Position numbers and translations under genes: made by a program. A DNA stretch of 64,000 nt from Entamoeba histolytica HM-1:IMSS (lineage: Eukaryota > Evosea > Mastigamoebida > Endamoebidae): positions 1,335-65,334 of the forward strand of contig NW_001914921.1 of NCBI RefSeq assembly GCF_000208925.1. Direction: 5' to 3'. Positions within the stretch are counted from its first letter, which is position 1; each line of letters opens with the position of its first letter. This document shows, in pieces, positions 51,406-60,324 of this stretch. The notes beneath the pieces were generated by a model. The model was not told the DNA's origin. It saw only the letters and a list, made by a program, of their open reading frames with translations, and ran no database searches.

Positions 51406-53754
51406 CTAATCTAATAAAATACCTTCATTCTCATCATTTCTCCTAACTTCTAATTCTTCATGGTTTTCAAGGGAATATGGACTTCCTGTTGAAACTGACC
51501 CTTTTCTTTTCTTTGTGTTAATAACATACGTTGGTTTCTTTGTTTCTGAAGACAGAGAAATATTAAAACGTTGAGCAAATGAAGAAGAACGACTTCTTGA
51601 ACGAGTTTGTGGTGAAATTAACTCTTCATATGCCTCTGGATCTACTTCTCTGTCTTTGCTTGATCCTCTACTTTTACTGTCATGTCTAGATAATGACCTA
51701 CCAAATATACTTTCATGTCTAATCTCATCACCTTCAATGATGTCTTCTCTCTTTCTACTGGAAGACCTACTTCCTTTTTTAATAGATAATGAAAATCTTC
51801 TTCTTGGTTTCTCATATGTAACTTCACATGGAATAATACTAACTTCAACTACTTTAATTGTTAAGTCAACTGTTATATATGGTTTAGTTGGTTGAGTTGG
51901 TTGAGTAGGTGTTTTCTTAGTGGCACTAAATTCAGCGTCAATACTTTCATCAATTTGGAAAAAGTACATGTATGACTCTCTAGCTAAGACAATATACTTA
52001 TTATCATACACTTTAACTAATGGCTCTTTATTAAATTTATTTCTGAATTCATTGAGCTTATTAACGTATTCCATAAATTGAGAGGTTGGTGGATAAAAGT
52101 ACCAATGAGCTTTAGAAATATAATCAAATCCTTCAGTGATTTGAGGTCTATCTAAAGGAGATGCATAAGCAATTTGTAATAAAATTCTTCCCATTGATTC
52201 AGTTCGTTGATGTTCTATTGGATGAAGATAATACCATCTTTTAATATTAGAAAAGAATTTCATTTCAGTTAAATCAAGTTCAATAACACCTAATAATTCT
52301 TTACTTTCATAAACATAAACTAACACATTATTTCTTTGTTGGTCTAAATTAAATCGTATTGGGATAGGATCAAATTCAGCATCAATTCCTTTAGCAATTG
52401 ATGATTTAATTTTAGTTTTACCAAGTAATATCTCTAATTCAATACCTTTATCTTTTCCAACACTTTCTGCTTGAATAGGAATAATAGAAAGTGATCCAGT
52501 TACACCTTCTATAACATGTTGTGGTAATGGATTATCTCTTGGGTCATGCCATGTAGTTGCATTAGTTAAAGCATTAATAAAATATCGTTCATTTCTAAAA
52601 TAGCCACAACTCCATCCTTGAGGTAATAATGTTAATTCTTCAGGATAAATTTTATCACAAATATGTTTTGTTGTTTTATCATCATAAACAACTCTATTGA
52701 TATGGTCAATAAAATAAGGAATATTAGAGTCAATTTCTCTAACCTCTTCAACCCCTTCTTTAAAGTTAATTTTAGGTGGACTAACTTTATGGGTTCCATA
52801 AAAATTCTTTTTTTTGAATGTCAAATATGAATAACCTAATGACGTAGCATATTCTACCATATTCTTTCTGTTCAATGGAAGTGTAAATACTTCAATTGGA
52901 ACAATCATTCCTGATTCTTCTTTAGAATTAAGATTTGTTCCTGAAACTTTGATAATAATACAATTTGTTAATGAAAATGGAGGAGCAATAACTGTAGGAA
53001 GTTGTAATGGTGAAATTGGGATATTAAGCTCAAGGGTAGTAACTCCTGTACCTACCGTATATTTACAATGAGAAAATATTCTCTTGTCCATGGCAGAATT
53101 ATTTTTTTTTAATGCTTCCAAAATAGATTCACAACTAACAAATAATTCAAGGGGTTTATCCGTTTTATTTCTAAAAATTACTTGACCATTAAGAATATCC
53201 CCTTGTTGAACTTTATTTGTTTGTAAAGAACATTTAATATTAAATTTTTCTGTGTCATGTTCTAAATCAATTGGACTATAATCATTGATAGTACGTTGAG
53301 AATATAATAATGGACATTCGATTGGTTGAGATTTATGGATTGTAGAATCTTCTTCTTCAACCAAACCAATCATTTCCCATTTTAAATGGCAATTTCCCAT
53401 AACAACGGTTACACAACAATTTTCTGGTAAAACAATTTCAAATGGAAAACGATTTACTCCAGGTGCATATTCAGTAAATCTTCCATCTTTAATACTATAA
53501 TGTTCACTAAAGCATTCTGTTTCAATACTTTGAAATCCAATATCATCTTTAAGCCATTCACTCCAAATATAAACGTTTGACTTTTCTCTAGCATCAATTG
53601 AACCACTATTAGTATAATTTGGATATCTACTTTTTGTTCTAAATAATACTTTAACTTTTTTAATAAATATTGGATGTTTTGTAGTTACTTCAACATAACC
53701 ATTAACTGGTTCTCCAATAACCCCTTTATTGCATAGTACAATATCAATTTTCAT
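51406..53754 (-). CDS. Arrestin-WW-C2 multidomain adaptor
   Basis: 782 residues. An arrestin N-type beta-sandwich lies at about 1-150 (VNGYVEVTTKHPIFIKKVKVLF, FPFEIVLPENC). An arrestin C-type sandwich lies at about 170-290 (CSLQTNKVQQGDILNGQVIF, PISPLQLPTVIAPPFSL). A WW domain is at about 376-403 (LPQGWSCGYFRNERYFINAL, TWHDPR), preceded by a diverged WW-like PYFIDHINRVVYDD. A C2-like domain spans about 410-520 (GIELEILLGKTKIKSSIAKG, EFDPIPIRFNL, LLGVIELDL). The tail is Arg/Ser-rich, possibly phosphorylated. Arrestin-related adaptors normally recruit Nedd4 ligases, which supply C2 and WW; here those domains are fused to the arrestin part and no HECT domain is present. Cargo sorting is inferred. 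Confidence 0.78.
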   Translation of the reverse strand: MKIDIVLCNKGVIGEPVNGYVEVTTKHPIFIKKVKVLFRTKSRYPNYTNSGSIDAREKSNVYIWSEWLKDDIGFQSIETECFSEHYSIKDGRFTEYAPGVNRFPFEIVLPENCCVTVVMGNCHLKWEMIGLVEEEDSTIHKSQPIECPLLYSQRTINDYSPIDLEHDTEKFNIKCSLQTNKVQQGDILNGQVIFRNKTDKPLELFVSCESILEALKKNNSAMDKRIFSHCKYTVGTGVTTLELNIPISPLQLPTVIAPPFSLTNCIIIKVSGTNLNSKEESGMIVPIEVFTLPLNRKNMVEYATSLGYSYLTFKKKNFYGTHKVSPPKINFKEGVEEVREIDSNIPYFIDHINRVVYDDKTTKHICDKIYPEELTLLPQGWSCGYFRNERYFINALTNATTWHDPRDNPLPQHVIEGVTGSLSIIPIQAESVGKDKGIELEILLGKTKIKSSIAKGIDAEFDPIPIRFNLDQQRNNVLVYVYESKELLGVIELDLTEMKFFSNIKRWYYLHPIEHQRTESMGRILLQIAYASPLDRPQITEGFDYISKAHWYFYPPTSQFMEYVNKLNEFRNKFNKEPLVKVYDNKYIVLARESYMYFFQIDESIDAEFSATKKTPTQPTQPTKPYITVDLTIKVVEVSIIPCEVTYEKPRRRFSLSIKKGSRSSSRKREDIIEGDEIRHESIFGRSLSRHDSKSRGSSKDREVDPEAYEELISPQTRSRSRSSSFAQRFNISLSSETKKPTYVINTKKRKGSVSTGSPYSLENHEELEVRRNDENEGILLD

Positions 53755-53956
53755 TTAGTCTAATTGAAATTAATATTTTTTAGTTACTTCCGTTAGAAAG
53801 TATTTAAAATAAGAAGGTTTTAATTTAAGTTATATATAACATATTTTAAAATGAGTATATCACAATGGAAAATTCTCAAATCTATTTGATATAAAAAAAG
53901 AATAAATCCTCAATTATAATATTATAAATTAGAACTTAGAAACAAATAATAATCAA

Positions 53957-54685
53957 ATGACTGAAATAGATACCTCAAATGGATTTGGAAATAGAACATT
54001 TGAAAAACCAGAACAAATTCAACAAATGTTAGAACAAAAAGTTCCTGTTGATTTTGTAAGTGTAAGACCTGGTCCTTCTAATATGAAACTTACATATTTA
54101 GAGAGTTGGAAAGCAGTAGAATTATCGAATGCATTATTTGGTTTTGATGGATGGAGTTGTTGTATTACTAATTTAAATGTTGATTATGTTGATGTAGATA
54201 AAGGTAAATTTAAAGTTGGAGTTACTGCTGTAATTCGAGTTACACTTAAAAATGGAGTTTATCATGAAGATGTTGGTGTTGGAATGTCAGAAATGCCAAA
54301 GAAAGGAATGGCTATTGAACTTGCTAAAAAAGAAGCAGTAAGTGATGGAAGAAAGAGGGCATTAAGACTTTTTGGCAATTATCTTGGAAATTCATTATAT
54401 GATACTGATTATGTAAGAACACTTGATACAAATCATAAATCAAATGACACGAATCCATTAACATTTAATTCTATTAGAAATATTAATAAAGAAGTATTTG
54501 AAACTCAGAAAAGTATATCAACAAATTTTTCTATTGCTTCATCAAGTATAAGTCATTTATCGAATGACCAACCTCTAAGTCCTGTTGTACAAGAACAAAC
54601 TCAATCATTAAAATCTACAACAGCAGATGTTAGTTCTCATTCTGTTGATATGGATATTGATGATAGTATCTTTAATTATATTTAA
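53957..54685 (+). CDS. RAD52: Rad52 recombination mediator
   Basis: 242 residues. The conserved Rad52 annealing domain covers about 15-155: an upstream helix around EQIQQMLEQKVPVDFVSVRP, then LTYLESWKAVELSNALFGFD, GWSCCITNLNVDYVD, GVTAVIRVTLKNGVYHEDVGVG and AIELAKKEAVSDGRKRALRLFGNYLGNSLYD. These are the most diagnostic Rad52 positions (W..I.LAN..FGF.GWS; K.A.TD..KRALR.FG..LGN.LYD). The C-terminal 85 residues are Ser-rich and short; a Rad51- or RPA-binding part is not obvious. It anneals ssDNA in homologous recombination. GAACT is 25 nt before the start. Confidence 0.95.
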   Translation: MTEIDTSNGFGNRTFEKPEQIQQMLEQKVPVDFVSVRPGPSNMKLTYLESWKAVELSNALFGFDGWSCCITNLNVDYVDVDKGKFKVGVTAVIRVTLKNGVYHEDVGVGMSEMPKKGMAIELAKKEAVSDGRKRALRLFGNYLGNSLYDTDYVRTLDTNHKSNDTNPLTFNSIRNINKEVFETQKSISTNFSIASSSISHLSNDQPLSPVVQEQTQSLKSTTADVSSHSVDMDIDDSIFNYI

Positions 54686-54720
54686 ACTGTTAATAAATTA
54701 AATTCTTAAAACAATCAAAT

Positions 54721-56142
54721 TTAAATTAATTTCTTTTTTTCTAATGGAAGGTCTAATGATGGTGGAGAATGTTTTTTTGGATCTAAAGAAGAATGAGAAT
54801 ATAATTCTGTTAATGCAATTTCAAGATATTTTCTTGGTAAACGATTTACTCTTCTATCAAAAATTGAATAAAATTTAATAAATGTAGTGGTTGACATATT
54901 TGGTGTTATTACACCAAAATTAGAATTAATAATATCTCTAACATCATCATAGACATTTAAGTATTGATCTTTTAAATAAGACTGCTGTTCTTTTTTAAAC
55001 AAATCTAATTTTATTGACTCATCTAATTTAATATCTTTAACATTTAAAAGAAAATTATCAGGAGTATCTCCATATAAAATTTCTCTTTTATCACTCATTT
55101 CAATAAGAATATCTTTTACTTTTGATTCTAATTGTTTCTTTAATTGTTCATCTTGTTGTTGTTTTCTTTTCTTATCTTCATTTTTTTGTTCTATATCTCT
55201 AAGATAAAATTGATATAATTTCTCTTGATAATATTTTGGTATATTCATTAAATCACATTGTTTATAAAATGCATCACGTGTCATTTCATTATTCATTTGT
55301 TCATTTTCTGATATACACTTTCTCCATTTTTCAATTCCTTTCTTTTCTTCAATAACTAATTCATTTTTCCATATTTCAATAATATCTTTATCACTTAATG
55401 TTAAAAATTCATTTTTTTCTTTTATAATTTTAATAACATCTTCCCATACCATTTCTATTGTAATAACTCTTTCTTGTATCATTTGGCTAAAAAGTTCTTC
55501 ACATCGTTTTCTATTTTCTTTTTTTTCTTTTTCATTTTTAAGTTTTTCTTCTTCTTTTAATGTTCCAACATATTCATTAAAAATACCTCTAACTTCTTTC
55601 TTTTTCATTCCATCTATAATTTTCATTTTTTTCTTTGTTTCTTCCCAAGTTGATTGAGAATTAACTCCAATATCTTTAAGCATTTGAATCATTTCTTCTT
55701 TTTTATTTACGTTTTCTTCTTTAATTTGTTTATTTTCATTCTTTTCTTTTAGTTGTTGTATTCTTTGAGTAACTAATTTATATATCTCTGGTTGTTCATT
55801 AACAATTTCTCCTGTTTTTTTATTTTTATATACTACCTTTCCATCTTGTTCAATTTCTTTCCAAGGACATGTAGCAAGAATAAGTTCTTCTGGTGTTTTA
55901 AAGATATCAGGTTTTTCTTCAGTTAATATTTTTGTTTTACAATTAACATAGAAAATTTTCCCATCATAACCAATGCATTGAAGCCATGACTCTTTTTGAG
56001 TCTGAATTGTTATTCTATATTCAGTGAGTGTTTGTCTAACATCAACACTATTTTTCAAACATTCATTTAGTGGTAGAGGTTGTTGAAAAGCCCCAGGGAA
56101 CAAAGTCATTCCCGGAGTAATCCCATAGAATGGTATTGCCAT
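54721..56142 (-). CDS. PRP40: Prp40-like U1 snRNP / FF-domain splicing factor
   Basis: 473 residues from the ATG at 56142. Two WW-like modules follow a short Pro/Phe-rich start (WLQCIGYDGKIFYVNCKTK at about 50-75 and WKEIEQDGKVVYKNKKTGE at about 90-115). In both the second Trp is missing. A series of FF-type helical repeats follows: EEMIQMLKDIGVNSQSTWEE, RCEELFSQMIQERVITIEMV, DAFYKQCDLMNIPKYYQ and VYDDVRDIINSNFG. Tandem WW then several FF is the layout of Prp40, which in U1 snRNP bridges the 5' splice site to branch-point factors. Strong Glu/Lys coiled coils lie between FF repeats. Alternative: a TCERG1-like elongation factor. It converges with Rad52. Confidence 0.72.
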   Translation of the reverse strand: MAIPFYGITPGMTLFPGAFQQPLPLNECLKNSVDVRQTLTEYRITIQTQKESWLQCIGYDGKIFYVNCKTKILTEEKPDIFKTPEELILATCPWKEIEQDGKVVYKNKKTGEIVNEQPEIYKLVTQRIQQLKEKNENKQIKEENVNKKEEMIQMLKDIGVNSQSTWEETKKKMKIIDGMKKKEVRGIFNEYVGTLKEEEKLKNEKEKKENRKRCEELFSQMIQERVITIEMVWEDVIKIIKEKNEFLTLSDKDIIEIWKNELVIEEKKGIEKWRKCISENEQMNNEMTRDAFYKQCDLMNIPKYYQEKLYQFYLRDIEQKNEDKKRKQQQDEQLKKQLESKVKDILIEMSDKREILYGDTPDNFLLNVKDIKLDESIKLDLFKKEQQSYLKDQYLNVYDDVRDIINSNFGVITPNMSTTTFIKFYSIFDRRVNRLPRKYLEIALTELYSHSSLDPKKHSPPSLDLPLEKKKLI

Positions 56143-56328
56143 AACCAACTTAGTAATGATTTTTAAGTTCTTATTTTATAATTTTTATTTTTTTTATAAT
56201 AAAATAATTATTAATAAGAATAGTTTTGTTATAATTTTTTTGTTATTAAATAAATAGTTTCAATCAATAATTCAAATATTTTTTAGAAATGTTGAAAACA
56301 TGAAATTTTTCACTTTTACATTTTATTA

Positions 56329-57061
56329 TCAACTTTCAGTCAATCGTTCTCTAAGATAAAAGAATCCTGCAGTTAAATAAATACTAAAATGTAATACTTG
56401 AATAAATTCAAGAACTGCAAGAGTAATCATTACAGCTAAATCTGGATGAGGTTTTAGATTACAAATCTTCTTATCAAGTTGTAAATCTGAAACTGGACAA
56501 AATTCATTATTATCATCAAGTTGATGACAATTAGTTATATTAATTTTGTTATTATCCCAATTAATTAATGGACAATCTTTAAAAGCAAATATTTCTCCAT
56601 TATATGTTTTTGTTGTATAAGCAAAACAACATTGTTTCTATTTATTGTTATTATTATTATTTATTTCATTTAAAAAAAATGATGTATTATCAAACTTCTT
56701 GTTCCTTTATAATTCTTTTTTCCATATCACCACTTTTCCAAGTATTTGGTAAAATTCCACATCCAATAATTGATAAAATTAAAAAAATAACAACAATAAA
56801 CATAGAAATCATTGCTCCTGCATATGCAATACATACTATTTTTAGTGTCTTCTTTTGCATAAAATAAAATGTCATCATAAGTACTCCAAAGAAAATGGGT
56901 ATTACATATATTATTATTTTAAGTATTAATGATTCTTTACTTCCAAAATCTTTAAAACTACACGCAAATAAAATTCCACATATTGATAAACAAAAATAAA
57001 AGAATGTATATAATACTGCTGGTCCATGTCCAAAAAGAGTACTATGTTGAATTAACACCAT
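56329..57061 (-). CDS. Tetraspanin (2 exons)
   Basis: Exons 57061-56696 and 56637-56329 (58-nt intron) give 224 residues. There are four membrane helices: VLYTFFYFCLSICGILFACS, ILKIIIYVIPIFFGVLMMTF, IAYAGAMISMFIVVIFLILS and, at the C-terminus, AVMITLAVLEFIQVLHFSIY. Between helices 3 and 4 the large extracellular loop carries the tetraspanin Cys-Cys pair (KQCCFAY, formed just after the splice) plus Cys in DCPLIN, NCHQ, FCPVS and ICNL. Tetraspanins organise membrane microdomains; Entamoeba has about 15 or more. The intron starts GTTTGA rather than GTTTGT and ends TAG. Confidence 0.85.
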
Positions 57062-58051
57062 TGACTTTTCTTTTTTCTTTTTAAATAAGTTTTTCTTTTC
57101 TTTTCTTTTTTTTTTCTTTTTATTTTTTTTTTTGTTTTATATTACTAATTTTTTCTTTTTGAAAAGTATTCATTTGTTATAACTTCTTTGTATATTTTAT
57201 CATTTAATCCTTATTTGAATGTTTTGAAACTGATAGTTTTATCATCATCATTTATTTACTTTTTTCCTTTGAAATAGTTAAAATAGTACTTCTTTAACTT
57301 AAAAAAAAAAGAATTTTTGTAGAATATTTTAAGAAAGATTTTCTTTTTAAAACATTTGAATATATATTATCTTTTCGATAAAAAGGAAGAAAAATGAGAG
57401 TATTTCTTTATAAAGATAATAAAAACAATATTGAAACAAGTATAATTTTTTTTTTCTGTTTTTATTGTTAAGAAATTTTTTAGTACTAAATATGATAATA
57501 ACTGTCAGAACCAGATAATAAAAATATTAATAATTTTAATAGAGTGAGTTTTAAGTAAAGTTTATGATATTTTAGTTATGTGTAGAAAGAAATGCTATTA
57601 TTAAATTCTTTGATTATGGCAGTTAGATAATAAATTGTTAAATATTTTAATGTTGTTAATTCTTTTAATATAAAATAAACCACAAAAAAAAAGAAATAAT
57701 AATTTATTTAATAACGAAATTCTAGTCATGATACATAATAATGTATATTTTCTTTATTTTAATAAAATAAATTAGTACTAATAGATTTGTTGAACAAATA
57801 AAATAAGAAAGAAAACATTTGTTTGTTTTAATACATAACTATTGTTCTTTATGTTTTATATGAAGAATAACAATAAGGATTTTTATTAACTTTATCAAAA
57901 CTTTTTTGAAATTAACTATTTTTGGATAAAAATTAAGAACAACAGAAAGATAACTTAACTCAAAGAAAATAATTTTAGTTGGCAATTATAGTTATTGTTT
58001 AGAGATGACAATCTGATTTACCTAATGAACTAAAAATTGAATTGTTGTTAA
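57062..58051. other. AT-rich spacer between divergent genes
   Basis: 990 bp without a coding frame. Around 57501-57520 the string CAGAACCAGATAATAA resembles the SINE head (ATAACCAGATAATAA), but homology does not extend, so no element is called. Confidence 0.55.
58024..58031 (+). promoter_or_regulatory. GAAC core-promoter element
   Basis: AATGAACT, 20 nt before the ATG at 58052, followed by AAAAATTGA, which resembles the Entamoeba initiator (AAAAATTCA). Confidence 0.6.
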
Positions 58052-59701
58052 ATGAGTTCAAAGAAAAAGAAAGTTACAATTCAAATTACAATTAATAAAA
58101 TAACATCTACAAATGAAACAGAAGAATTTGTATTTATTAAATGGAAAACAGGGAAAAATAAGAAAGGGATAATAGAAGATATTCAAATGAATAGAAATAT
58201 AAGAAAAGACATATCATTAACTACAACATTAAAAAAAGTATCTGAAAGTCGGTATCAAACAAAAGGTATTTGTCTTAAAATTAAAAAAGAAAAAAAAGTG
58301 TTAGTTCAATTTAAAATAGATATTTCACAAGTTTTTAAATTTAAAAACCAAATTGGAGGATTTGAAACAAAAGAAAAAAATAAAAAAGGAGAAGAATATA
58401 TTATTTCATATATCATCTCTACTCAAATAATAAATCCAAATAGTAATATTTCAAAAGGTGTTAATAGTCCAATAAAAGACGCTAATAGTCCAATTATAAA
58501 AACTGTTGAAAAAGAGGATGAACAGAATTTTATATTACCAAGTGATAATACTCAAAATACTTCAAAAATTAAACCTTCAACTTCTATTAAAAAACCAGTT
58601 AGAAATACTTTTGATGCTGAAAAAAGTAAAATTTCAAGAAAAAGATATTCAATGAGAGATATTACTACTGAACAACCAATAGCAACTAGAAATTCATGTT
58701 TAATAGCTAAACCATTTTATTTATTTGATGAAGAAACTATAAAAATTATTAATGAAATTACTTCAATGGATAATTATCGTGAATTTATGTTTAAAACATC
58801 TAAAGAATTTGCAGATCATTTTATAACTGGTACTGAACAAAGTAAAATAATATTTGAAATAAAAGAAGAGTTAAGTAAATTTACTTTATTATCTTGTGTA
58901 TTATTCTCTCTTATTGTACAAAAGAATAATGATGTATTATTTAAAGAATGTATTAATCAATTTTTAAGTAATGACTACTCTTTCTTAGAAACTCAATATG
59001 TCTTTATTTCATTCTTTGAAACTATTATACTTCTTAATGCAAAAAATCAATCTAAGAGAGTAGAAATGTGGAGAGAATGTACTGAATTTTGTACTTCTAA
59101 AACTTGTCTTATTGCAGATAAATTAATGGATAAGTTAATGAAATCTTATCAATTTGAACCAAAATCAAATTATCAAGAAATTATGAATGAAGTTCATAAA
59201 TTAAGATTTCCTGACTCATTAAAGAATTTATTAGAACATATTTCATTATATGCATTAGATGTAAAATTATATAAATCATATTTAAATAAATTATATTTGT
59301 CTACTAATGATGGTAATATTTTATTATCAACAATTTTTTCTTATGATTATTCATTTCAAGAAATGCCTTTATGTCTTGAATTATCTAAGCTTTTAATGTT
59401 AGATGATCCTCAAATACTTAAAGATGAAGATATTAGACTTAGACTATGTCCTCATATTCCATTAGATGATATTAAAACATTTTTATATCTTAATATCTCA
59501 CCTCAAAGACCTTTATTTACTAAATCTTCTATTGACACAGTAATAAGAGAAATACAACAACAAAGATTTCTTAGTTATTCATTCATTCCACCTTTCTTTA
59601 AACAAGAACAAATAAAAGAATATTTAAAAACATCTTCAATTAAAGGTGTTTTAACGTTCTCATTTAAATCTACACCTTTTGCTGATAAACTATATTTATA
59701 G
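58052..59701 (+). CDS. Protein with N-terminal C2 (NT-C2)-like domain
   Basis: 549 residues. Residues 5-130 resemble the N-terminal C2 type of EEIG1/EHBP1 proteins: VTIQITINKITSTNETEEFV, FIKWKTG.NKKG, a basic strand, and KVLVQFKIDISQVFKF. A Ser/Thr/Lys linker follows. From about 230 to the end is an all-helical region (IIFEIKEELSKFTLLSCVLF, YVFISFFETIILLN, LKNLLEHISLYALDVKLY) that could be a scaffold or DIL-like domain but is not identified. NT-C2 proteins link membranes to actin or Rab GTPases in other eukaryotes. No membrane segment. Confidence 0.68.
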   Translation: MSSKKKKVTIQITINKITSTNETEEFVFIKWKTGKNKKGIIEDIQMNRNIRKDISLTTTLKKVSESRYQTKGICLKIKKEKKVLVQFKIDISQVFKFKNQIGGFETKEKNKKGEEYIISYIISTQIINPNSNISKGVNSPIKDANSPIIKTVEKEDEQNFILPSDNTQNTSKIKPSTSIKKPVRNTFDAEKSKISRKRYSMRDITTEQPIATRNSCLIAKPFYLFDEETIKIINEITSMDNYREFMFKTSKEFADHFITGTEQSKIIFEIKEELSKFTLLSCVLFSLIVQKNNDVLFKECINQFLSNDYSFLETQYVFISFFETIILLNAKNQSKRVEMWRECTEFCTSKTCLIADKLMDKLMKSYQFEPKSNYQEIMNEVHKLRFPDSLKNLLEHISLYALDVKLYKSYLNKLYLSTNDGNILLSTIFSYDYSFQEMPLCLELSKLLMLDDPQILKDEDIRLRLCPHIPLDDIKTFLYLNISPQRPLFTKSSIDTVIREIQQQRFLSYSFIPPFFKQEQIKEYLKTSSIKGVLTFSFKSTPFADKLYL

Positions 59702-59727
59702 TTATTTAAACATTTATATTACATAGC

Positions 59728-60294
59728 TTATTTTTTTGCTTGTTTCTTTAGTTGTGACATCTCTTTTTCACTATTAAGTCTTGGTAGTTTAACTTCATCA
59801 GAACTAACATCTTCTCCATCAATTATTTCATTTTCATTTAATAAAAATTCATCAATAGATTTCTTTATATCTTCATTACTCTCATTTTTATTTTCTTCTT
59901 CTTCTTCTCTTTGACAATTTTCTATTTCTTCTTTTGTTCTAAAAAAATTATCTTCATTTAAATCAATAAGTTGTGGAAAGTTTTCAAGTTCAATAGAAGG
60001 ATTTAATAAATGTGAACATCCAACTTCTAATTGTCTTTCATCTAATGGTGGAACACGGTCTTTAGAAAAATGAAATGGAGGAGGTTCACATTTAAATTTT
60101 TCAATATATTTTTGTTCATAAAATTCAGGTAATCTATCAAGTAAACAAGCTGTTGCAGAAAATTCTTTTACTACCACCTTTTTTAATTCTTCTAATCTTT
60201 GATATTGTTTACGTAATTCTTTGAGACGTTCAACTAAACGATTATTTGTAGGGTTTGTTGGATGAAGTGTGAATGATGGTTCTTCAATATTCAT
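59728..60294 (-). CDS. Uncharacterised acidic coiled-coil protein
   Basis: 188 residues, not recognised. Residues 18-45 are a coiled coil (RLVERLKELRKQYQRLEELK). A Pro-rich middle follows (KFKCEPPPFHFSKDRVPPLD, probably binding a partner), and a strongly acidic C-terminal half ends in KKQAKK. No signal peptide or membrane helix. It is transcribed divergently from presenilin with only 30 bp between the start codons and shares its promoter palindrome. Confidence 0.7.
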   Translation of the reverse strand: MNIEEPSFTLHPTNPTNNRLVERLKELRKQYQRLEELKKVVVKEFSATACLLDRLPEFYEQKYIEKFKCEPPPFHFSKDRVPPLDERQLEVGCSHLLNPSIELENFPQLIDLNEDNFFRTKEEIENCQREEEEENKNESNEDIKKSIDEFLLNENEIIDGEDVSSDEVKLPRLNSEKEMSQLKKQAKK

Positions 60295-60324
60295 TTATGA
60301 ACTGAATATTCAGTTCAAGTTTAA
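60295..60324. promoter_or_regulatory. 30-bp bidirectional promoter with perfect 20-bp palindrome
   Basis: The whole space between the two divergent start codons is 30 bp. Positions 60298-60317 read TGAACTGAATATTCAGTTCA, a perfect palindrome that presents the GAACT core motif once to each gene, about 22-26 nt from either ATG. It is likely one shared core promoter for presenilin and the acidic coiled-coil gene. Confidence 0.75.

Noticed and set aside
57501..57560. SINE-head-like string (CAGAACCAGATAATAA)
   Set aside because: Only about 15 bases match; neighbouring head and body sequence are absent.
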